A stretch of 41,345 nucleotides of DNA, taken from contig JAABRT010000027.1 of NCBI GenBank assembly GCA_011390805.1, positions 1 to 41,345 of the forward strand, read 5' to 3'. The first letter of the stretch is position 1, and every line of letters begins with the position of its first letter. Source of the DNA: Gemmatimonas sp. (lineage in GTDB: Bacteria; Gemmatimonadota; Gemmatimonadetes; Gemmatimonadales; Gemmatimonadaceae). Below, piece after piece: positions 24,166-34,223 of this stretch. The position numbers and the translations under genes are program-made. A model generated the notes under the pieces. It did no database searches and was not told the DNA's origin. It was given only the letters and a program-made list of their open reading frames with translations.

Positions 24166-25749
24166 ATGCAGTCTCTTTTTCCATTGTTTGCATTGCTCGC
24201 GCCCTTGGCGCTCGGCCTTGTGACAGTGCTTTCAATAAAACAATCGGGGAGGCGCCCTCGATCGTTGCTGGCAGTGAGCGCCGTTGCGACCTATGCCGCC
24301 TTTGCGCTGGCCGTGTGCGCCGCGGTTTTTACGGCAGTCTCGGGAGCGAATACCTCGTGGGTGTTCGGGATTAACGGTATCGGTCTGTCCGTCCGGCTCG
24401 ACGCACTGAGCGTGATCATGTTTCTGCTGGTCTCGTTTGTCGGGGTGATCGTGGTGCGTTTCAGTCGCAACTACCTCGACGGCGACGATCGGCAGGGATA
24501 TTTCGTTGGCGCGCTTTGCCTCACGCTCGCCTCGGTCATGCTGCTGGTCTTGGCCGGCAATCTGTGGCACCTGGTAGGCGCCTGGATGGCGACCAGCCTC
24601 TCCCTGCACCGCCTGTTGCTGTTTTACCGCAACCGACCGGTGGCGATCATTGCCGCGCGCAAGAAGTTTGTCACCGCGCGAATCGGTGATGCCTGCCTCA
24701 TCGCCGCCGCGTTCGTGCTCGCAGCTGCATTTGGCACTGCAGATATCTCCGAACTGCTGACGGCGGCGCGCGCGATTGGCGATGGCGCCGCACCCACGGG
24801 AGTACCTATTGCGACGTTGCTGATTGCGCTGGCCGCGCTGCTCAAGTCGGCACAGTTTCCCGCGCACGGCTGGCTCCCGGAGGTCATGGAAACACCTACC
24901 CCGGTCTCGGCGCTGCTGCATGCGGGCATCATCAACGCAGGCGGATTCCTGGTAATCCGCTTCGCCGACGTCATGCTGCTGTCGGCGCCGTCCATGCATC
25001 TGCTCGCATTCGTTGGCGGCTTCACCGCCCTCTTTGGCGGTGTGGTCATGCTCACACAAACCAGCGTCAAAGTTTCGCTGGCGTGGTCTACTGTCTCCCA
25101 GATGGGATTCATGCTGTTGCAGTGCGGGCTGGGAGCGTTCCCCCTCGCTGTGCTGCACATCGTGGCGCACTCGCTGTACAAGGCGCACGCGTTTCTCTCC
25201 TCCGGCAGCGTGATCGACATCGCGCGCTCCGCGTGGCTCCCCAACCTGAATGTGAAACCGCGCGCTTCGCACCTTGTGGCCAGCTTGCTGCTCGCCCTCG
25301 CGCTCTACGCCGGCATTGGACGTCTCTTTGGCGCGTTTACCAGCGACGCCCTGGCCGTGCTGTCGCTCGGCGCCATCCTGATCATGGGTCTCACGCTCCT
25401 GATTGCACAGTCAATGACGGGCGGCTCGAGGCTTTCGGTGGTGGGACGGATTCTGGCCGCGGCGGGCTCGGCAACGGTTGCGTACTTCGTACTGCAGTCG
25501 GCCGCGGTGTGGCTGCTGACTCCTTCATTGCCGCCCATCCCGTCGCCAGACACTTCAGACCTGCTCATCATGGGACTGGCGGTTGGGTCGTTTGCCATGG
25601 TGACCGTGTTGCAAGTGCTCGCACCAGCGCTCGTTCGAGGCCCCCGATGGAAGGCGGCACGGGTTCACGTTGCCAACGGCTTCTACGTGAACGCCATGTT
25701 CAACCGGCTCGTCGGCGCGTTGCAGCGCCGCACAGCCAATCAGAGCTAA
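24166..25749 (+). CDS. dabB: DabB: proton-conducting NuoL/MrpA-like membrane subunit of the DIC accumulation complex
   Basis: This 527-residue polytopic membrane protein of the proton antiporter (NADH dehydrogenase subunit 5) family has about a dozen hydrophobic helices. It carries the conserved core KSAQFPAHGWLPEVMETPTPVSALLHAG (from K227) and the SLYKAHAFLSSGSV segment. In DAB complexes this subunit couples ion flow to inorganic carbon hydration by DabA. It is immediately followed by dabA (13-base gap), is not near any other complex I gene here, and so is assigned as DabB rather than NuoL. The ATG at 24166 has GGAG six bases upstream. Confidence 0.9.
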   Translation: MQSLFPLFALLAPLALGLVTVLSIKQSGRRPRSLLAVSAVATYAAFALAVCAAVFTAVSGANTSWVFGINGIGLSVRLDALSVIMFLLVSFVGVIVVRFSRNYLDGDDRQGYFVGALCLTLASVMLLVLAGNLWHLVGAWMATSLSLHRLLLFYRNRPVAIIAARKKFVTARIGDACLIAAAFVLAAAFGTADISELLTAARAIGDGAAPTGVPIATLLIALAALLKSAQFPAHGWLPEVMETPTPVSALLHAGIINAGGFLVIRFADVMLLSAPSMHLLAFVGGFTALFGGVVMLTQTSVKVSLAWSTVSQMGFMLLQCGLGAFPLAVLHIVAHSLYKAHAFLSSGSVIDIARSAWLPNLNVKPRASHLVASLLLALALYAGIGRLFGAFTSDALAVLSLGAILIMGLTLLIAQSMTGGSRLSVVGRILAAAGSATVAYFVLQSAAVWLLTPSLPPIPSPDTSDLLIMGLAVGSFAMVTVLQVLAPALVRGPRWKAARVHVANGFYVNAMFNRLVGALQRRTANQS

Positions 25750-25762
25750 GGAGCCGGACCTC

Positions 25763-28351
25763 ATGACAACCCCACTCGTCGCACCACGCACAAGCACTGA
25801 CACCATAGCGTCCACAATACCCATGCATGTTGCCGAACGAACGGAAAGCGTCCTGGCAGCCGCGGACCGTGCGGCACGCCGCATCGCACCGGTGTGGCCG
25901 CTGAAGCACTTCGTCGCCGTTAACCCCTTTCTGGGATTCACCGATACATCGTTTACAGACACGGCCGGGCTGATGGCGCGTGCCTCCGGTGCGCGCATGA
26001 CGATGCCACGGTGGTTTTACGCCGAGCAGATCGCCAGCGGCTACATCACCGATTCGGATCTGCACGACGCGCTGTCAGAGGCGCTCACCGCCAATGAAGC
26101 CGCGCCCGATCTCCCCACTGATACCACGTCGCTCAGAACATTGGCGGGCAGAGGAGAGAGCTGGTCTCCTGAACTGTTGCCCACCGTCACCGGCATTGCC
26201 AGCGATGTTACCGGCAATGCGTGGGCGGAGCTCATGACGGAGCGCGTGTCAGCGTGGGCGGCGGGATACTTCGATGACGGGCAGTCTGCGTGGGGCTCGC
26301 CGTGGCGTGACCTGTCGCCGTACGCAGCGTGGCGCGCCGAAGCGATGATTGACCGCACACCGGAGCACATGGGGCTGAAGGGATTCCGGAAGAGCGTCGC
26401 CAGGCTCCCGGACGATGCCGATACGACCATCATGCACGCCGTCGCGCGGCTTGGCTTGCAGGACATCGGCCTGGAAGCGTGGTTTCACCGGCTGTTGATG
26501 GACGTTGCAGGTTGGGCGAGTTACGCCCGCTATCTGGTGTGGCAGAGCGAGCTGTACGGCAATGAAGACGGCACATTGCGCGAACTCCTGGCGATCCGGT
26601 TGGCATGGGAAGTCGCGCTGTTGGATATGCACGGCGAGCGCTCCGCGGTGTTTGATGCGTGGAGACGTGCACGCGACCCCATTGGCGCCGAGTCGGGCCC
26701 CGCCGCGGGGCTGGCCGTTGATGTTGTGTTGCAGGGCGCCTACGAAAAGGCCTGGCAGCGTCGGTTCTTTGCAACGCTGTCTGGCGCGGTTGCCGAATCC
26801 CCGTCTGCGCGCAGCGATGTGCAAGCCGCGTTTTGCATTGACGTGCGTTCCGAGGTATTCCGTCGCGCATTTGAGCGGGTCGCGCCGTCGGTAGAGACCA
26901 TCGGCTTCGCCGGATTTTTCGGCTTCCCGATTGAATACGTACCGCTGGGGCGCATTAGTGGTGGTGCACAGTGTCCGGTGCTGCTTACACCCAAGTTCAC
27001 CGTGTGCGAAACGGTACAGGGTGTGGACGATGCGTCGCAGGAGCGGTTGCTCACGCTGCGCATCGCGCGGCGGCGCGCAGCCAAGGCCTGGAAGTCCTTC
27101 AAGATGGCGGCCGTCTCTTCGTTTGGATTTGTTGAAACCATGGGCTGGACCTACATCGGCAAGCTGGCCACCGATGCCTTCGGCTTCACACGCCCTGTGC
27201 CGCACCCGTCGGCCGACGGTATCGATGCCGAAACGCAGCGCAAGCTCGGGCCGCGCATTACGCCGCTTGAAGTGGGCGGCCGGATGACCGGCTTTACCGA
27301 CGAGACGCGGGTAGACATGGCCGAATCCGTACTCAAGGCGATGTCCATGCATGACGGATTCGCCCGTTTGATCATGCTGACCGGGCATGGCTCAAGCACG
27401 GTGAACAATCCTCACGCGACCGGACTTGATTGCGGCGCCTGCGGTGGTCACACGGGCGAAGCGAACGCTCGCGTGGCGGCAAGCATTCTGAATGATCCGG
27501 CGGTCCGTGCGGGCCTTGCCGCGCGCGGCATCACATTGCCCGACGATACGGTGTTTCTGGGGTGCCTGCACGATACCACTACCGATCACGTGATCATTTT
27601 TGACGAGCATGCGGTGCCGTCGAGTCACGCACGCGATCTGTTGCAACTGAAGCAGTGGCTTGCAGAGGCAGGCCGACTGGCGCGTGGCGAACGCGCCGGA
27701 TTGTTGAATCTCGCGTCGGGGAAAGCCATCGATGAACAGGTCGTCGCGCGCAGTCGCGATTGGAGTCAGGTGCGCCCCGAGTGGGGGCTGGCCGGCTGTG
27801 CTGCGTTTATCGCGGCACCGCGCGAGCGTACCCGCGGATTGGATCTTGGCGGGCGATCATTTTTGCACTCGTACGATTGGCGGAAGGACAGCGGCTTTGC
27901 CGTGCTTGAGCTGATCATGACCGCGCCCATGGTCGTGGCCAGCTGGATCAGCCTGCAGTATTACGGCTCCACGGTAGACAACCGCGTGTTCGGCAGTGGC
28001 AACAAAGTGTTGCACAACGTGGTGGGCACGCTCGGTGTGCTGGAAGGCAACGGCGGCGACCTGCGTGTGGGACTGCCGTGGCAGTCGGTGCATGATGGTG
28101 AACAGCTCATTCACGAGCCGTTGCGACTGTCGGTTGTGATTGACGCGCCCACGCACGCCATGGATGCGATCATTACCAAACATGAATCGGTTCGCCAACT
28201 GGTCGACAACGGCTGGCTGCATCTGTTTGCCATGGCCAGTGACAGTGACAGTGGCGCAGAGAGCGCCAACGGGAAGACGGAGATGTACCACTACCGCGGC
28301 GTGGGACGCTGGGAAGCGACGAGCGCTGCCGCTTCCAACGTGGCTGCCTGA
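25763..28351 (+). CDS. dabA: DabA (DUF2309): zinc-dependent beta-carbonic-anhydrase-like subunit of the DIC accumulation complex
   Basis: This 862-residue soluble protein of the DUF2309/UPF0753 family has the predicted zinc and catalytic residues: C358 and D360 in FCIDVRSE, H542 in TGHGSS, and C557 in GLDCGACGGHTG. The 15-residue H-to-C spacing matches characterised DabA proteins. Opening motifs WPLKHFVAVNPFLGF and a long helical middle are typical. With DabB it hydrates CO2 vectorially to bicarbonate using the ion gradient, which supplies carboxylation reactions at low CO2. GGAG lies nine bases before the ATG. The gene ends near a weak hairpin and converges on tsaE. No Rubisco or carboxysome gene is present in the window. 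Confidence 0.93.
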   Translation: MTTPLVAPRTSTDTIASTIPMHVAERTESVLAAADRAARRIAPVWPLKHFVAVNPFLGFTDTSFTDTAGLMARASGARMTMPRWFYAEQIASGYITDSDLHDALSEALTANEAAPDLPTDTTSLRTLAGRGESWSPELLPTVTGIASDVTGNAWAELMTERVSAWAAGYFDDGQSAWGSPWRDLSPYAAWRAEAMIDRTPEHMGLKGFRKSVARLPDDADTTIMHAVARLGLQDIGLEAWFHRLLMDVAGWASYARYLVWQSELYGNEDGTLRELLAIRLAWEVALLDMHGERSAVFDAWRRARDPIGAESGPAAGLAVDVVLQGAYEKAWQRRFFATLSGAVAESPSARSDVQAAFCIDVRSEVFRRAFERVAPSVETIGFAGFFGFPIEYVPLGRISGGAQCPVLLTPKFTVCETVQGVDDASQERLLTLRIARRRAAKAWKSFKMAAVSSFGFVETMGWTYIGKLATDAFGFTRPVPHPSADGIDAETQRKLGPRITPLEVGGRMTGFTDETRVDMAESVLKAMSMHDGFARLIMLTGHGSSTVNNPHATGLDCGACGGHTGEANARVAASILNDPAVRAGLAARGITLPDDTVFLGCLHDTTTDHVIIFDEHAVPSSHARDLLQLKQWLAEAGRLARGERAGLLNLASGKAIDEQVVARSRDWSQVRPEWGLAGCAAFIAAPRERTRGLDLGGRSFLHSYDWRKDSGFAVLELIMTAPMVVASWISLQYYGSTVDNRVFGSGNKVLHNVVGTLGVLEGNGGDLRVGLPWQSVHDGEQLIHEPLRLSVVIDAPTHAMDAIITKHESVRQLVDNGWLHLFAMASDSDSGAESANGKTEMYHYRGVGRWEATSAAASNVAA

Positions 28352-28359
28352 TTGTCATC

Positions 28360-28377
28360 AAGGTGTATCGGCACCTT
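28360..28377. terminator. Weak hairpin between convergent dabA and tsaE
   Basis: A 6-bp stem (AAGGTG 28360-28365 with CACCTT 28372-28377, six-base loop) lies just after the dabA stop and is followed by TTTCC. It is the only inverted repeat in this 49-bp gap. It lacks a real T-tract, so it is a marginal terminator. Confidence 0.3.
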
Positions 28378-28400
28378 TCCGGGGGTTACGGCGTGATGTG

Positions 28401-28856
28401 TTAGCGAATGCACATACGCCGCACGTCGTGACTCCCGGGAAGGTGCGCAAGCTGCAGCGGTACGGCATCGGGGGGAATCATCTCCCCCCCCCGCTCCGGC
28501 CACTCTACCATCACAGCGGCTGCACGGTGCAGCAACTCATGCCAACCCAGCTGCTCAAGTTCGCCCGGTGACCGCAGGCGGTACAGATCGGCGTGCAGCA
28601 CCAGTCCACGCGCACTGTCGTACTCATGCAGGAGCGCAAAGGTCGGACTGGTGACCTCACCGAGGTCGTACACACCAAGTCCTTCGCAGATCGCACGCAC
28701 CAGCGTGGTCTTTCCGGCACCGAGCTCGCCGTGCAGCGCGAGCACCGTGCCTTCCGGCAGCGTGGCTCCGATAGCCCGTCCCCGCTCCACGAGCTGATCG
28801 AGCGTGAGTGTCTCATCAGTGGTTGAGAGCTCTTCGCAGCGCCGCTCTTCAGACAT
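28401..28856 (-). CDS. tsaE: tRNA threonylcarbamoyladenosine biosynthesis ATPase TsaE
   Basis: This 151-residue P-loop protein has the Walker A HGELGAGKTTLVRAI, the switch-like VTSPTFALLHEY and the HADLYRLRSPGELEQLGW and VEWPER motifs specific to TsaE. ATP hydrolysis by TsaE resets the TsaB-TsaD complex during t6A formation. Its ATG directly follows the uvrB stop with no gap (TGA then ATG), so it is translationally coupled to uvrB. Confidence 0.95.
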   Translation of the reverse strand: MSEERRCEELSTTDETLTLDQLVERGRAIGATLPEGTVLALHGELGAGKTTLVRAICEGLGVYDLGEVTSPTFALLHEYDSARGLVLHADLYRLRSPGELEQLGWHELLHRAAAVMVEWPERGGEMIPPDAVPLQLAHLPGSHDVRRMCIR

Positions 28857-31004
28857 TCAGCGCCGCCCGCCGCGACCACGGCCGCGCGCGCTGCGCGCAC
28901 CGCCGCGTCCGCCGCCCGGGCGCGCTGTTGTGCCACTGCCCTTGCCGTCAAGCAGCGTACGCACCTCAAACAACTCATCACGCAACCGCGCCGCCGCCTC
29001 GAAGTCGAGTGCGGTTGCCGCTTCGCGCATTGCGGCTTCGAGCTCGGTCACCCAGGCTTCGAGTTCCTCACGCGTCCGTGTACCGGCTGGCGTCTTCACG
29101 GCTGGTGCAACCTGCTTGCCGCCCTTTCCTTCCTTGGGTTCGCGCGCGTCGGCCACACGCGTGATCAGATGCACATCGCTCACACTCTTCATCACACCAC
29201 GCGGCGTGATGCCGTTGGCGATGTTGTGCTCCGCCTGAATGGCGCGTCGTCGATCTGTCTCGTCGATGGCGCGCTGCATGGAGCCGGTAATGCGATCGGC
29301 GTAGAGAATCGCACGTCCGTTCACATTGCGCGCCGCCCGCCCCACCGTCTGCACCAGCGACCGGTCACTGCGCAGGAAACCTTCCTGGTCGGCATCGAGC
29401 ACAGCCACCAGTGAGACCTCGGGCATGTCGAGTCCTTCACGCAGCAGGTTGATACCAACCAGCACGTCAAAATCACCGAGACGCAATCCACGCACGATCT
29501 CCATGCGCTCAATCGTGTCGATATCGCTGTGCATGTAGCGCACGCGAACGCCCATTTGCTGCAGATAGTCGGTGAGATCTTCGGCCATGCGCTTGGTGAG
29601 CACGGTGACGAGCACGCGCTCACCCTTGCGCTCACGCAAGTGGATTTCGTGCAGCAGATCGTCCACCTGTCCCTTGACCGGACGGATTTCAATGATGGGA
29701 TCCAGCAAACCGGTAGGACGGATCACCTGCTCCACCACCACACCTTCAGAGAGGCCGAGTTCTACATCACCCGGCGTGGCGGAGACACTGATCAGACGCG
29801 GCACCAACTGCAAAAACTCATCGAACACCAGCGGCCGGTTGTCGAGCGCGCTCGGCAGACGGAATCCGTATTCCACCAGCGTGAGTTTGCGCGCCCGGTC
29901 GCCGTTGTACATGCCGCGGATCTGCGGCAGCGTCACGTGCGACTCGTCGGCCACCACAAGAAAATCATCGGGGAAATAATCGAACAGACAGGCCGGCCGT
30001 TCACCGGCAATGCGTCCGCTCAAATGTCGCGAGTAGTTCTCGATACCGGCGCACGTACCCACCTCCATCATCATTTCGATGTCAAAGTTGGTACGCTGTT
30101 CGAGTCGCTGCGCTTCAAGCAGTTTGCCGGCCATGCGCAGCTCAGCCAACCGTGACGACAGTTCGTCCTTGATGGCGCCCACGGCACGTTCAAGAGTGGG
30201 GCGAGTGGTAATAAAGTGTTTGGCCGGATAGATAGCGGCGCGTTCGAGCACCACGATGGTGTCGCCGGTCACGGGATCGATCTTGCTGATGCGTTCGATC
30301 TCGTCGCCCCACAACTCGATGCGCACGCCCTGCTCTTCGTACGCTGGAAAGATTTCCACCGTGTCACCACGCACGCGAAACGTGCCGCGCTCAAACGCCA
30401 CATCGTTGCGCATGTACTGAATGCCCACCAGCGCGCGCAGGATATCGTCGCGTCCTTTCTTCTCGCCGCGGCTCACGCTCATCATGCGTTCGCGGTACGA
30501 CACAGGATCGCCCAAACCGTAAATCGCACTGACGGTGGATACAATCACCACATCGTCGCGCTCCATCAGACTCGACGTTGCACGCAGGCGCAGCCGATCG
30601 ATGTCTTCGTTAATGGACGCGTCTTTTTCGATATACGTGTCGCTGGTGGGCACGTATGCTTCGGGTTGGTAGTAGTCGTAATACGAAACGAAATACTCTA
30701 CCGCGTTGGTGGGAAAAAACTGCTTCAGCTCCCCGTACAACTGTGCGGCCAGCGTCTTGTTGTGCGACAGCACCAGCACCGGACGCTTCCACTGCGCAAT
30801 GACGTTGGCAATCGTCATCGTTTTACCCGAACCGGTGACACCGAGCAGCGTCTGGTGTCGGTCACCGCGCTCAAGACCGCTTACCAGTTCCGCGATCGCA
30901 CGCGGCTGGTCGCCCGCTGGTTCAAAGGGCGACTGCAAGGCAAACGGCAGCGGCGCCGCACCGGCGCCCGGCATGTGAGCGCCACCACGCATCAGATCAG
31001 ACAT
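28857..31004 (-). CDS. uvrB: Excinuclease ABC subunit UvrB
   Basis: This 715-residue superfamily 2 DNA helicase has Walker A GVTGSGKT (about 55-62), the beta-hairpin segment [17 protein letters not shown], motif II ([12 protein letters not shown]) and motifs V/VI ([36 protein letters not shown]). A C-terminal UVR coiled coil ([25 protein letters not shown]) binds UvrC, and a Gly/Arg-rich tail follows. UvrB verifies damage in nucleotide excision repair. The first ATG (31004) lacks a clear ribosome binding site; starts at residues 5 or 11 are possible. It precedes tsaE directly. Confidence 0.97.
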   Translation of the reverse strand: MSDLMRGGAHMPGAGAAPLPFALQSPFEPAGDQPRAIAELVSGLERGDRHQTLLGVTGSGKTMTIANVIAQWKRPVLVLSHNKTLAAQLYGELKQFFPTNAVEYFVSYYDYYQPEAYVPTSDTYIEKDASINEDIDRLRLRATSSLMERDDVVIVSTVSAIYGLGDPVSYRERMMSVSRGEKKGRDDILRALVGIQYMRNDVAFERGTFRVRGDTVEIFPAYEEQGVRIELWGDEIERISKIDPVTGDTIVVLERAAIYPAKHFITTRPTLERAVGAIKDELSSRLAELRMAGKLLEAQRLEQRTNFDIEMMMEVGTCAGIENYSRHLSGRIAGERPACLFDYFPDDFLVVADESHVTLPQIRGMYNGDRARKLTLVEYGFRLPSALDNRPLVFDEFLQLVPRLISVSATPGDVELGLSEGVVVEQVIRPTGLLDPIIEIRPVKGQVDDLLHEIHLRERKGERVLVTVLTKRMAEDLTDYLQQMGVRVRYMHSDIDTIERMEIVRGLRLGDFDVLVGINLLREGLDMPEVSLVAVLDADQEGFLRSDRSLVQTVGRAARNVNGRAILYADRITGSMQRAIDETDRRRAIQAEHNIANGITPRGVMKSVSDVHLITRVADAREPKEGKGGKQVAPAVKTPAGTRTREELEAWVTELEAAMREAATALDFEAAARLRDELFEVRTLLDGKGSGTTARPGGGRGGARSARGRGRGGRR

Positions 31005-31056
31005 GGGCTAACGATAGCTTTCGGGGTGTATTCGGACAACTGGCCGAAGGCGGTAG

Positions 31057-33336
31057 TTACTGCTCCTCGGTCAAGCGCTCCCGACGGGCGACGCTGCCCA
31101 CGCCCTTCACCCGACGCATGGCCTTCATGATTTTTTCGAGGTGCGCCAGATTCTCGACTTCCACCAGTGCAGCGCCGGTGACCTTGCTGTCGGTGGTGCG
31201 AAGCTCGAGCGAGCGAATGTCGGTACCCGTCGCGCTAACGGCAGCCGCGACATCGGCGTACAGTCCGCGACGATCGGTGCCTTCGAGGGCCAGTCGCACC
31301 GTAAAGCGTTCGCCCGCCACTTCCTGCCAGTCAATTTCCAGACGGCGCTCGGGCTCGTTGACCAGCAGCAGCAGATTGGGACAGTCACCACGGTGAATGC
31401 TCACGCCACGACCGCGCGTGACGTAACCCACCACCTTGTCACCCGGCACCGGCTGGCAGCACTGTGCATAGCGCACCAGCAGCCCGTCAGCTCCCTGAAT
31501 GCGCACACCGCGCGAGGTGCCTCGCACGCGGTCCACGATGCGCTCAATCGTGCTTGGCTTGGCCTCGGGCTCCGGCGCGGTCTCGAGCTGCGGGTGCAGA
31601 ATCTTGAGCACCTGCATGACATGCACATCGCCCTGTCCGATCGACGCGATCACGTGCGCCGGATCCTTGAGCTTGAGCTTGCTCGCGGCACCGATGAGGG
31701 CGGCGTCATCCACTTTGGGCAACCGGCGACGCTTGAGTTCACGATCGAGAATGTCGCGGCCCAGTCGTACGGCTGACGTTTGCTCTTCGTGTCGCAGCCA
31801 CTGCCGGATCTTGTGCCGTGCACGCCCTGTTCGCACGTGTGCCAGCCAATCGCGGCTGGGACGCGCGTTGGGATTGGTAAGAATCTCCACTGTTTCGGAG
31901 TTCTTGAGCTCACGCGACAACGGCGCAATGCGACCGTTTACCTTGGCGCCCGCGGTGTGCGAACCCACCTGCGTGTGCACCGCGTACGCAAAGTCGAGCG
32001 GTGTTGCACCTTTGGGCAGCTGGATGACATCGCCCGTGGGCGTGAACACGAAGATCTCGTCCTGATACAGATCGAGCTTGAGAAACTCCAGAAACTCGCC
32101 CGGCGTCTCGGCGTCCATCTGCAACTCCAGCACCTGACGAAACCAGGCCAGATGACGGTCGAGTTCGTCGGTGCCGGACGGCGCCTGCTGCTCCTTGTAC
32201 AACCAGTGTGCGGCAATACCAAACTCGGCCGTGCGATGCATGTCACGCGTACGGATCTGGATTTCGAACAGCTGCCTGCCCGGTCCGAATACGGTGGTGT
32301 GCAGCGACTGGTAGCCGTTTGATTTGGGCTGCGCGATGTAGTCCTTGATGCGTTCCTGCACCGGTGTCCATCCGTCGTGAATCACACCGAGCGCGTGGTA
32401 ACACTCAATCACATTGGGCACGATCACCCGGATGGCCAGCAGATCGTAGATGTCCTCGTACGGGCGGTCGCGCTGCTGCATTTTCTTGTAGATCGACCAC
32501 AGATGCTTGGGGCGTCCACCCACTTCCACATCCACAATGCCCGCTTCGGTGAGCCGACGCAGCAGCGGTTCACTCATCTGCGCAATGAGCGATTCACGTT
32601 CGCCACGCTTGGCAGCTACGAGCTTGGCCAGCGAGCGATAGGCTTCGGGCTCAACGTGCTTGAACGACAGGTCTTCAAGCTCCCACCGCACCTTGGCCAT
32701 ACCAAAACGGTGCGCCAGCGGCGCGTACAGATCGCGCGTTTCCTGTGCAATGCGACGGCGCTTCTCTGGTGCCAGCCAATCGAGCGTGCGCATGTTGTGC
32801 AACCGGTCAGCCAGCTTGATCAGGATCACGCGTGCATCCTTGGCGATCGACAGCAGCAGCTTGCGATAATTCTCAACCTGACGGTCTTCGCGCGACGTGA
32901 GCGGCAGGTTGGCGATCTTGGTGAGACCATCAACAATGCGCGCGACCTCCTCACCGAACTCACGCTCGATATCGGCGACCGTGATATCGGTGTCTTCGAC
33001 AACATCGTGCAACAGCCCGCACGCCACGGTTGCCGAGTCGAGCTGCAGATCCGCCAGAATGCGAGCCACTTCAATGCAATGCGTGACGTACGGCTCACCT
33101 GAATGACGTACCTGACCGGCGTGGGCCCGCTCGCTGTAGCGGAACGCGCGTATGAGCAGCTCCGCGTCGAGACGATCGTAGTCACCCTCTACCCGGGGCA
33201 CGAAGCCGGGAATGACCTCGTGCAGTTTCAGGGTGTGCGGCACCAGCACGCCGTCTACCATCGTGACATCGTCGTCGTGCGCAGACGCCGCACCGGGCGG
33301 CTCAGGGGATACAGCGGGTGTGGTGACTGGATTCAC
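31057..33336 (-). CDS. rel: Bifunctional (p)ppGpp synthetase/hydrolase Rel (RelA/SpoT family)
   Basis: This 759-residue protein has the full long RSH layout. The N-terminal HD hydrolase domain is intact (H86, H110-D111, E114-D115 in LLHDVVEDTD). The synthetase domain contains YEDIYDLLAIRVIV and DYIAQPKSNGYQSLHTTV, then come a TGS domain (FVFTPTGDVIQLPKGATPLDFAYAVH), a Cys-containing conserved region (RYAQCCQPVPGDKVVGYVTRGRGVSIHR) and an ACT domain. Conserved hydrolase residues suggest both making and degrading the alarmone. The GTG start at 33336 overlaps the radC stop by four bases (GTGA). Confidence 0.96.
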   Translation of the reverse strand: MNPVTTPAVSPEPPGAASAHDDDVTMVDGVLVPHTLKLHEVIPGFVPRVEGDYDRLDAELLIRAFRYSERAHAGQVRHSGEPYVTHCIEVARILADLQLDSATVACGLLHDVVEDTDITVADIEREFGEEVARIVDGLTKIANLPLTSREDRQVENYRKLLLSIAKDARVILIKLADRLHNMRTLDWLAPEKRRRIAQETRDLYAPLAHRFGMAKVRWELEDLSFKHVEPEAYRSLAKLVAAKRGERESLIAQMSEPLLRRLTEAGIVDVEVGGRPKHLWSIYKKMQQRDRPYEDIYDLLAIRVIVPNVIECYHALGVIHDGWTPVQERIKDYIAQPKSNGYQSLHTTVFGPGRQLFEIQIRTRDMHRTAEFGIAAHWLYKEQQAPSGTDELDRHLAWFRQVLELQMDAETPGEFLEFLKLDLYQDEIFVFTPTGDVIQLPKGATPLDFAYAVHTQVGSHTAGAKVNGRIAPLSRELKNSETVEILTNPNARPSRDWLAHVRTGRARHKIRQWLRHEEQTSAVRLGRDILDRELKRRRLPKVDDAALIGAASKLKLKDPAHVIASIGQGDVHVMQVLKILHPQLETAPEPEAKPSTIERIVDRVRGTSRGVRIQGADGLLVRYAQCCQPVPGDKVVGYVTRGRGVSIHRGDCPNLLLLVNEPERRLEIDWQEVAGERFTVRLALEGTDRRGLYADVAAAVSATGTDIRSLELRTTDSKVTGAALVEVENLAHLEKIMKAMRRVKGVGSVARRERLTEEQ

Positions 33337-34097
33337 AGGAGTCCCGATTCAGCAAAGCTGGTATATCGTCCGCGGCCGATCACGATGTGATCGTGCACGG
33401 GGATGTCGAGCAGACGTCCGGCGGCGACCAGCTGCTCGGTAATCGCGCGGTCAGCCGACGAGGGCGTAGGATCGCCACTGGGATGATTATGCACGAGTAC
33501 GATCGCCGCCGCCCGTTCGGCAATGGCCTCTCGAAACACCTCTCGCGGATGCACAAGCGAGGTGTCCAGCAAGCCGCGCGTGATCAGCACGTCTCGCTCA
33601 AGTCGGTGTTGCGCATTGAGAATGGCCACGTGGAACTCCTCAACCGGTAAGTCCTGCAGACGGGGCGCGAAGGCCGCGACCACATCACGAGGCGAACGCA
33701 CCGGTGCGCCGTCCTCTCGTGTTTCCAACGTCATACGCCGTCCCAGCTCCAACGCCGCGTGCAAGGCCACCGCACGAGCCGCACCCACGCCAGCCACCCG
33801 CGTGAGCACCGCCAGCGGTGATACAGCGAGCCGTAACAGCGACCCGCCGGCCCCCGCCATGACGGCGTGCGCACACTCGAGCGCAGAACCTGAGCTCCCA
33901 CCCGAACCGATCAACAGCGCGATGAGCTCGGTCGTGCTGAGCGCCTGCGGGCCAAGAGAGCGCAAACGCTCCCTTGGTCTCTCTACACTCGGCAGCTCCC
34001 GAATACTTAGTGTACGTGATCCAGACGGGCTACCTGAAGCTAACGCCGGCGGGTGCGGGCGAGTGCCGACCCTGTCGGCATGAGAACGTTCGGCCAT
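33333..34097 (-). CDS. radC: RadC family JAB/MPN-domain protein
   Basis: This 254-residue protein has an N-terminal helix-hairpin-helix-like region (PRERLRSLGPQALSTTELIALLIGSG, then VAGVGAARAVAL) and a C-terminal JAMM metalloprotease-like domain with the HNHPSGDPTPSSAD zinc motif. Despite its name the family's role in DNA repair is unproven. An extra basic, Ser-rich stretch of about 30 residues precedes the usual start; ATG 34097 is supported by AGGAG nine bases upstream. It is upstream of and overlaps rel. Confidence 0.93.
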   Translation of the reverse strand: MAERSHADRVGTRPHPPALASGSPSGSRTLSIRELPSVERPRERLRSLGPQALSTTELIALLIGSGGSSGSALECAHAVMAGAGGSLLRLAVSPLAVLTRVAGVGAARAVALHAALELGRRMTLETREDGAPVRSPRDVVAAFAPRLQDLPVEEFHVAILNAQHRLERDVLITRGLLDTSLVHPREVFREAIAERAAAIVLVHNHPSGDPTPSSADRAITEQLVAAGRLLDIPVHDHIVIGRGRYTSFAESGLL

Positions 34098-34190
34098 GCG
34101 GAAGATGCTCCTGAAAGAGGTCTTCCAGTCTGGCCGCGAGGACTCAAAACACCCTCACCATTTGATTGCGAGGCAGGCTCTCTGCCCGCG

Positions 34191-34223
34191 TACAGCCTGC
34201 TTACAGCCTGCGTAAAGCCTGCT
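34191..34223. repeat. Three 11-bp tandem units at the end of the thioredoxin-like gene
   Basis: TACAGCCTGCT, TACAGCCTGCG and TAAAGCCTGCT follow one another and end at the stop codon of the thioredoxin-like gene. The 11-bp period is close to one helical turn. A GGCAG/CTGCC inverted repeat lies directly to the left. Function unknown. Confidence 0.75.
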
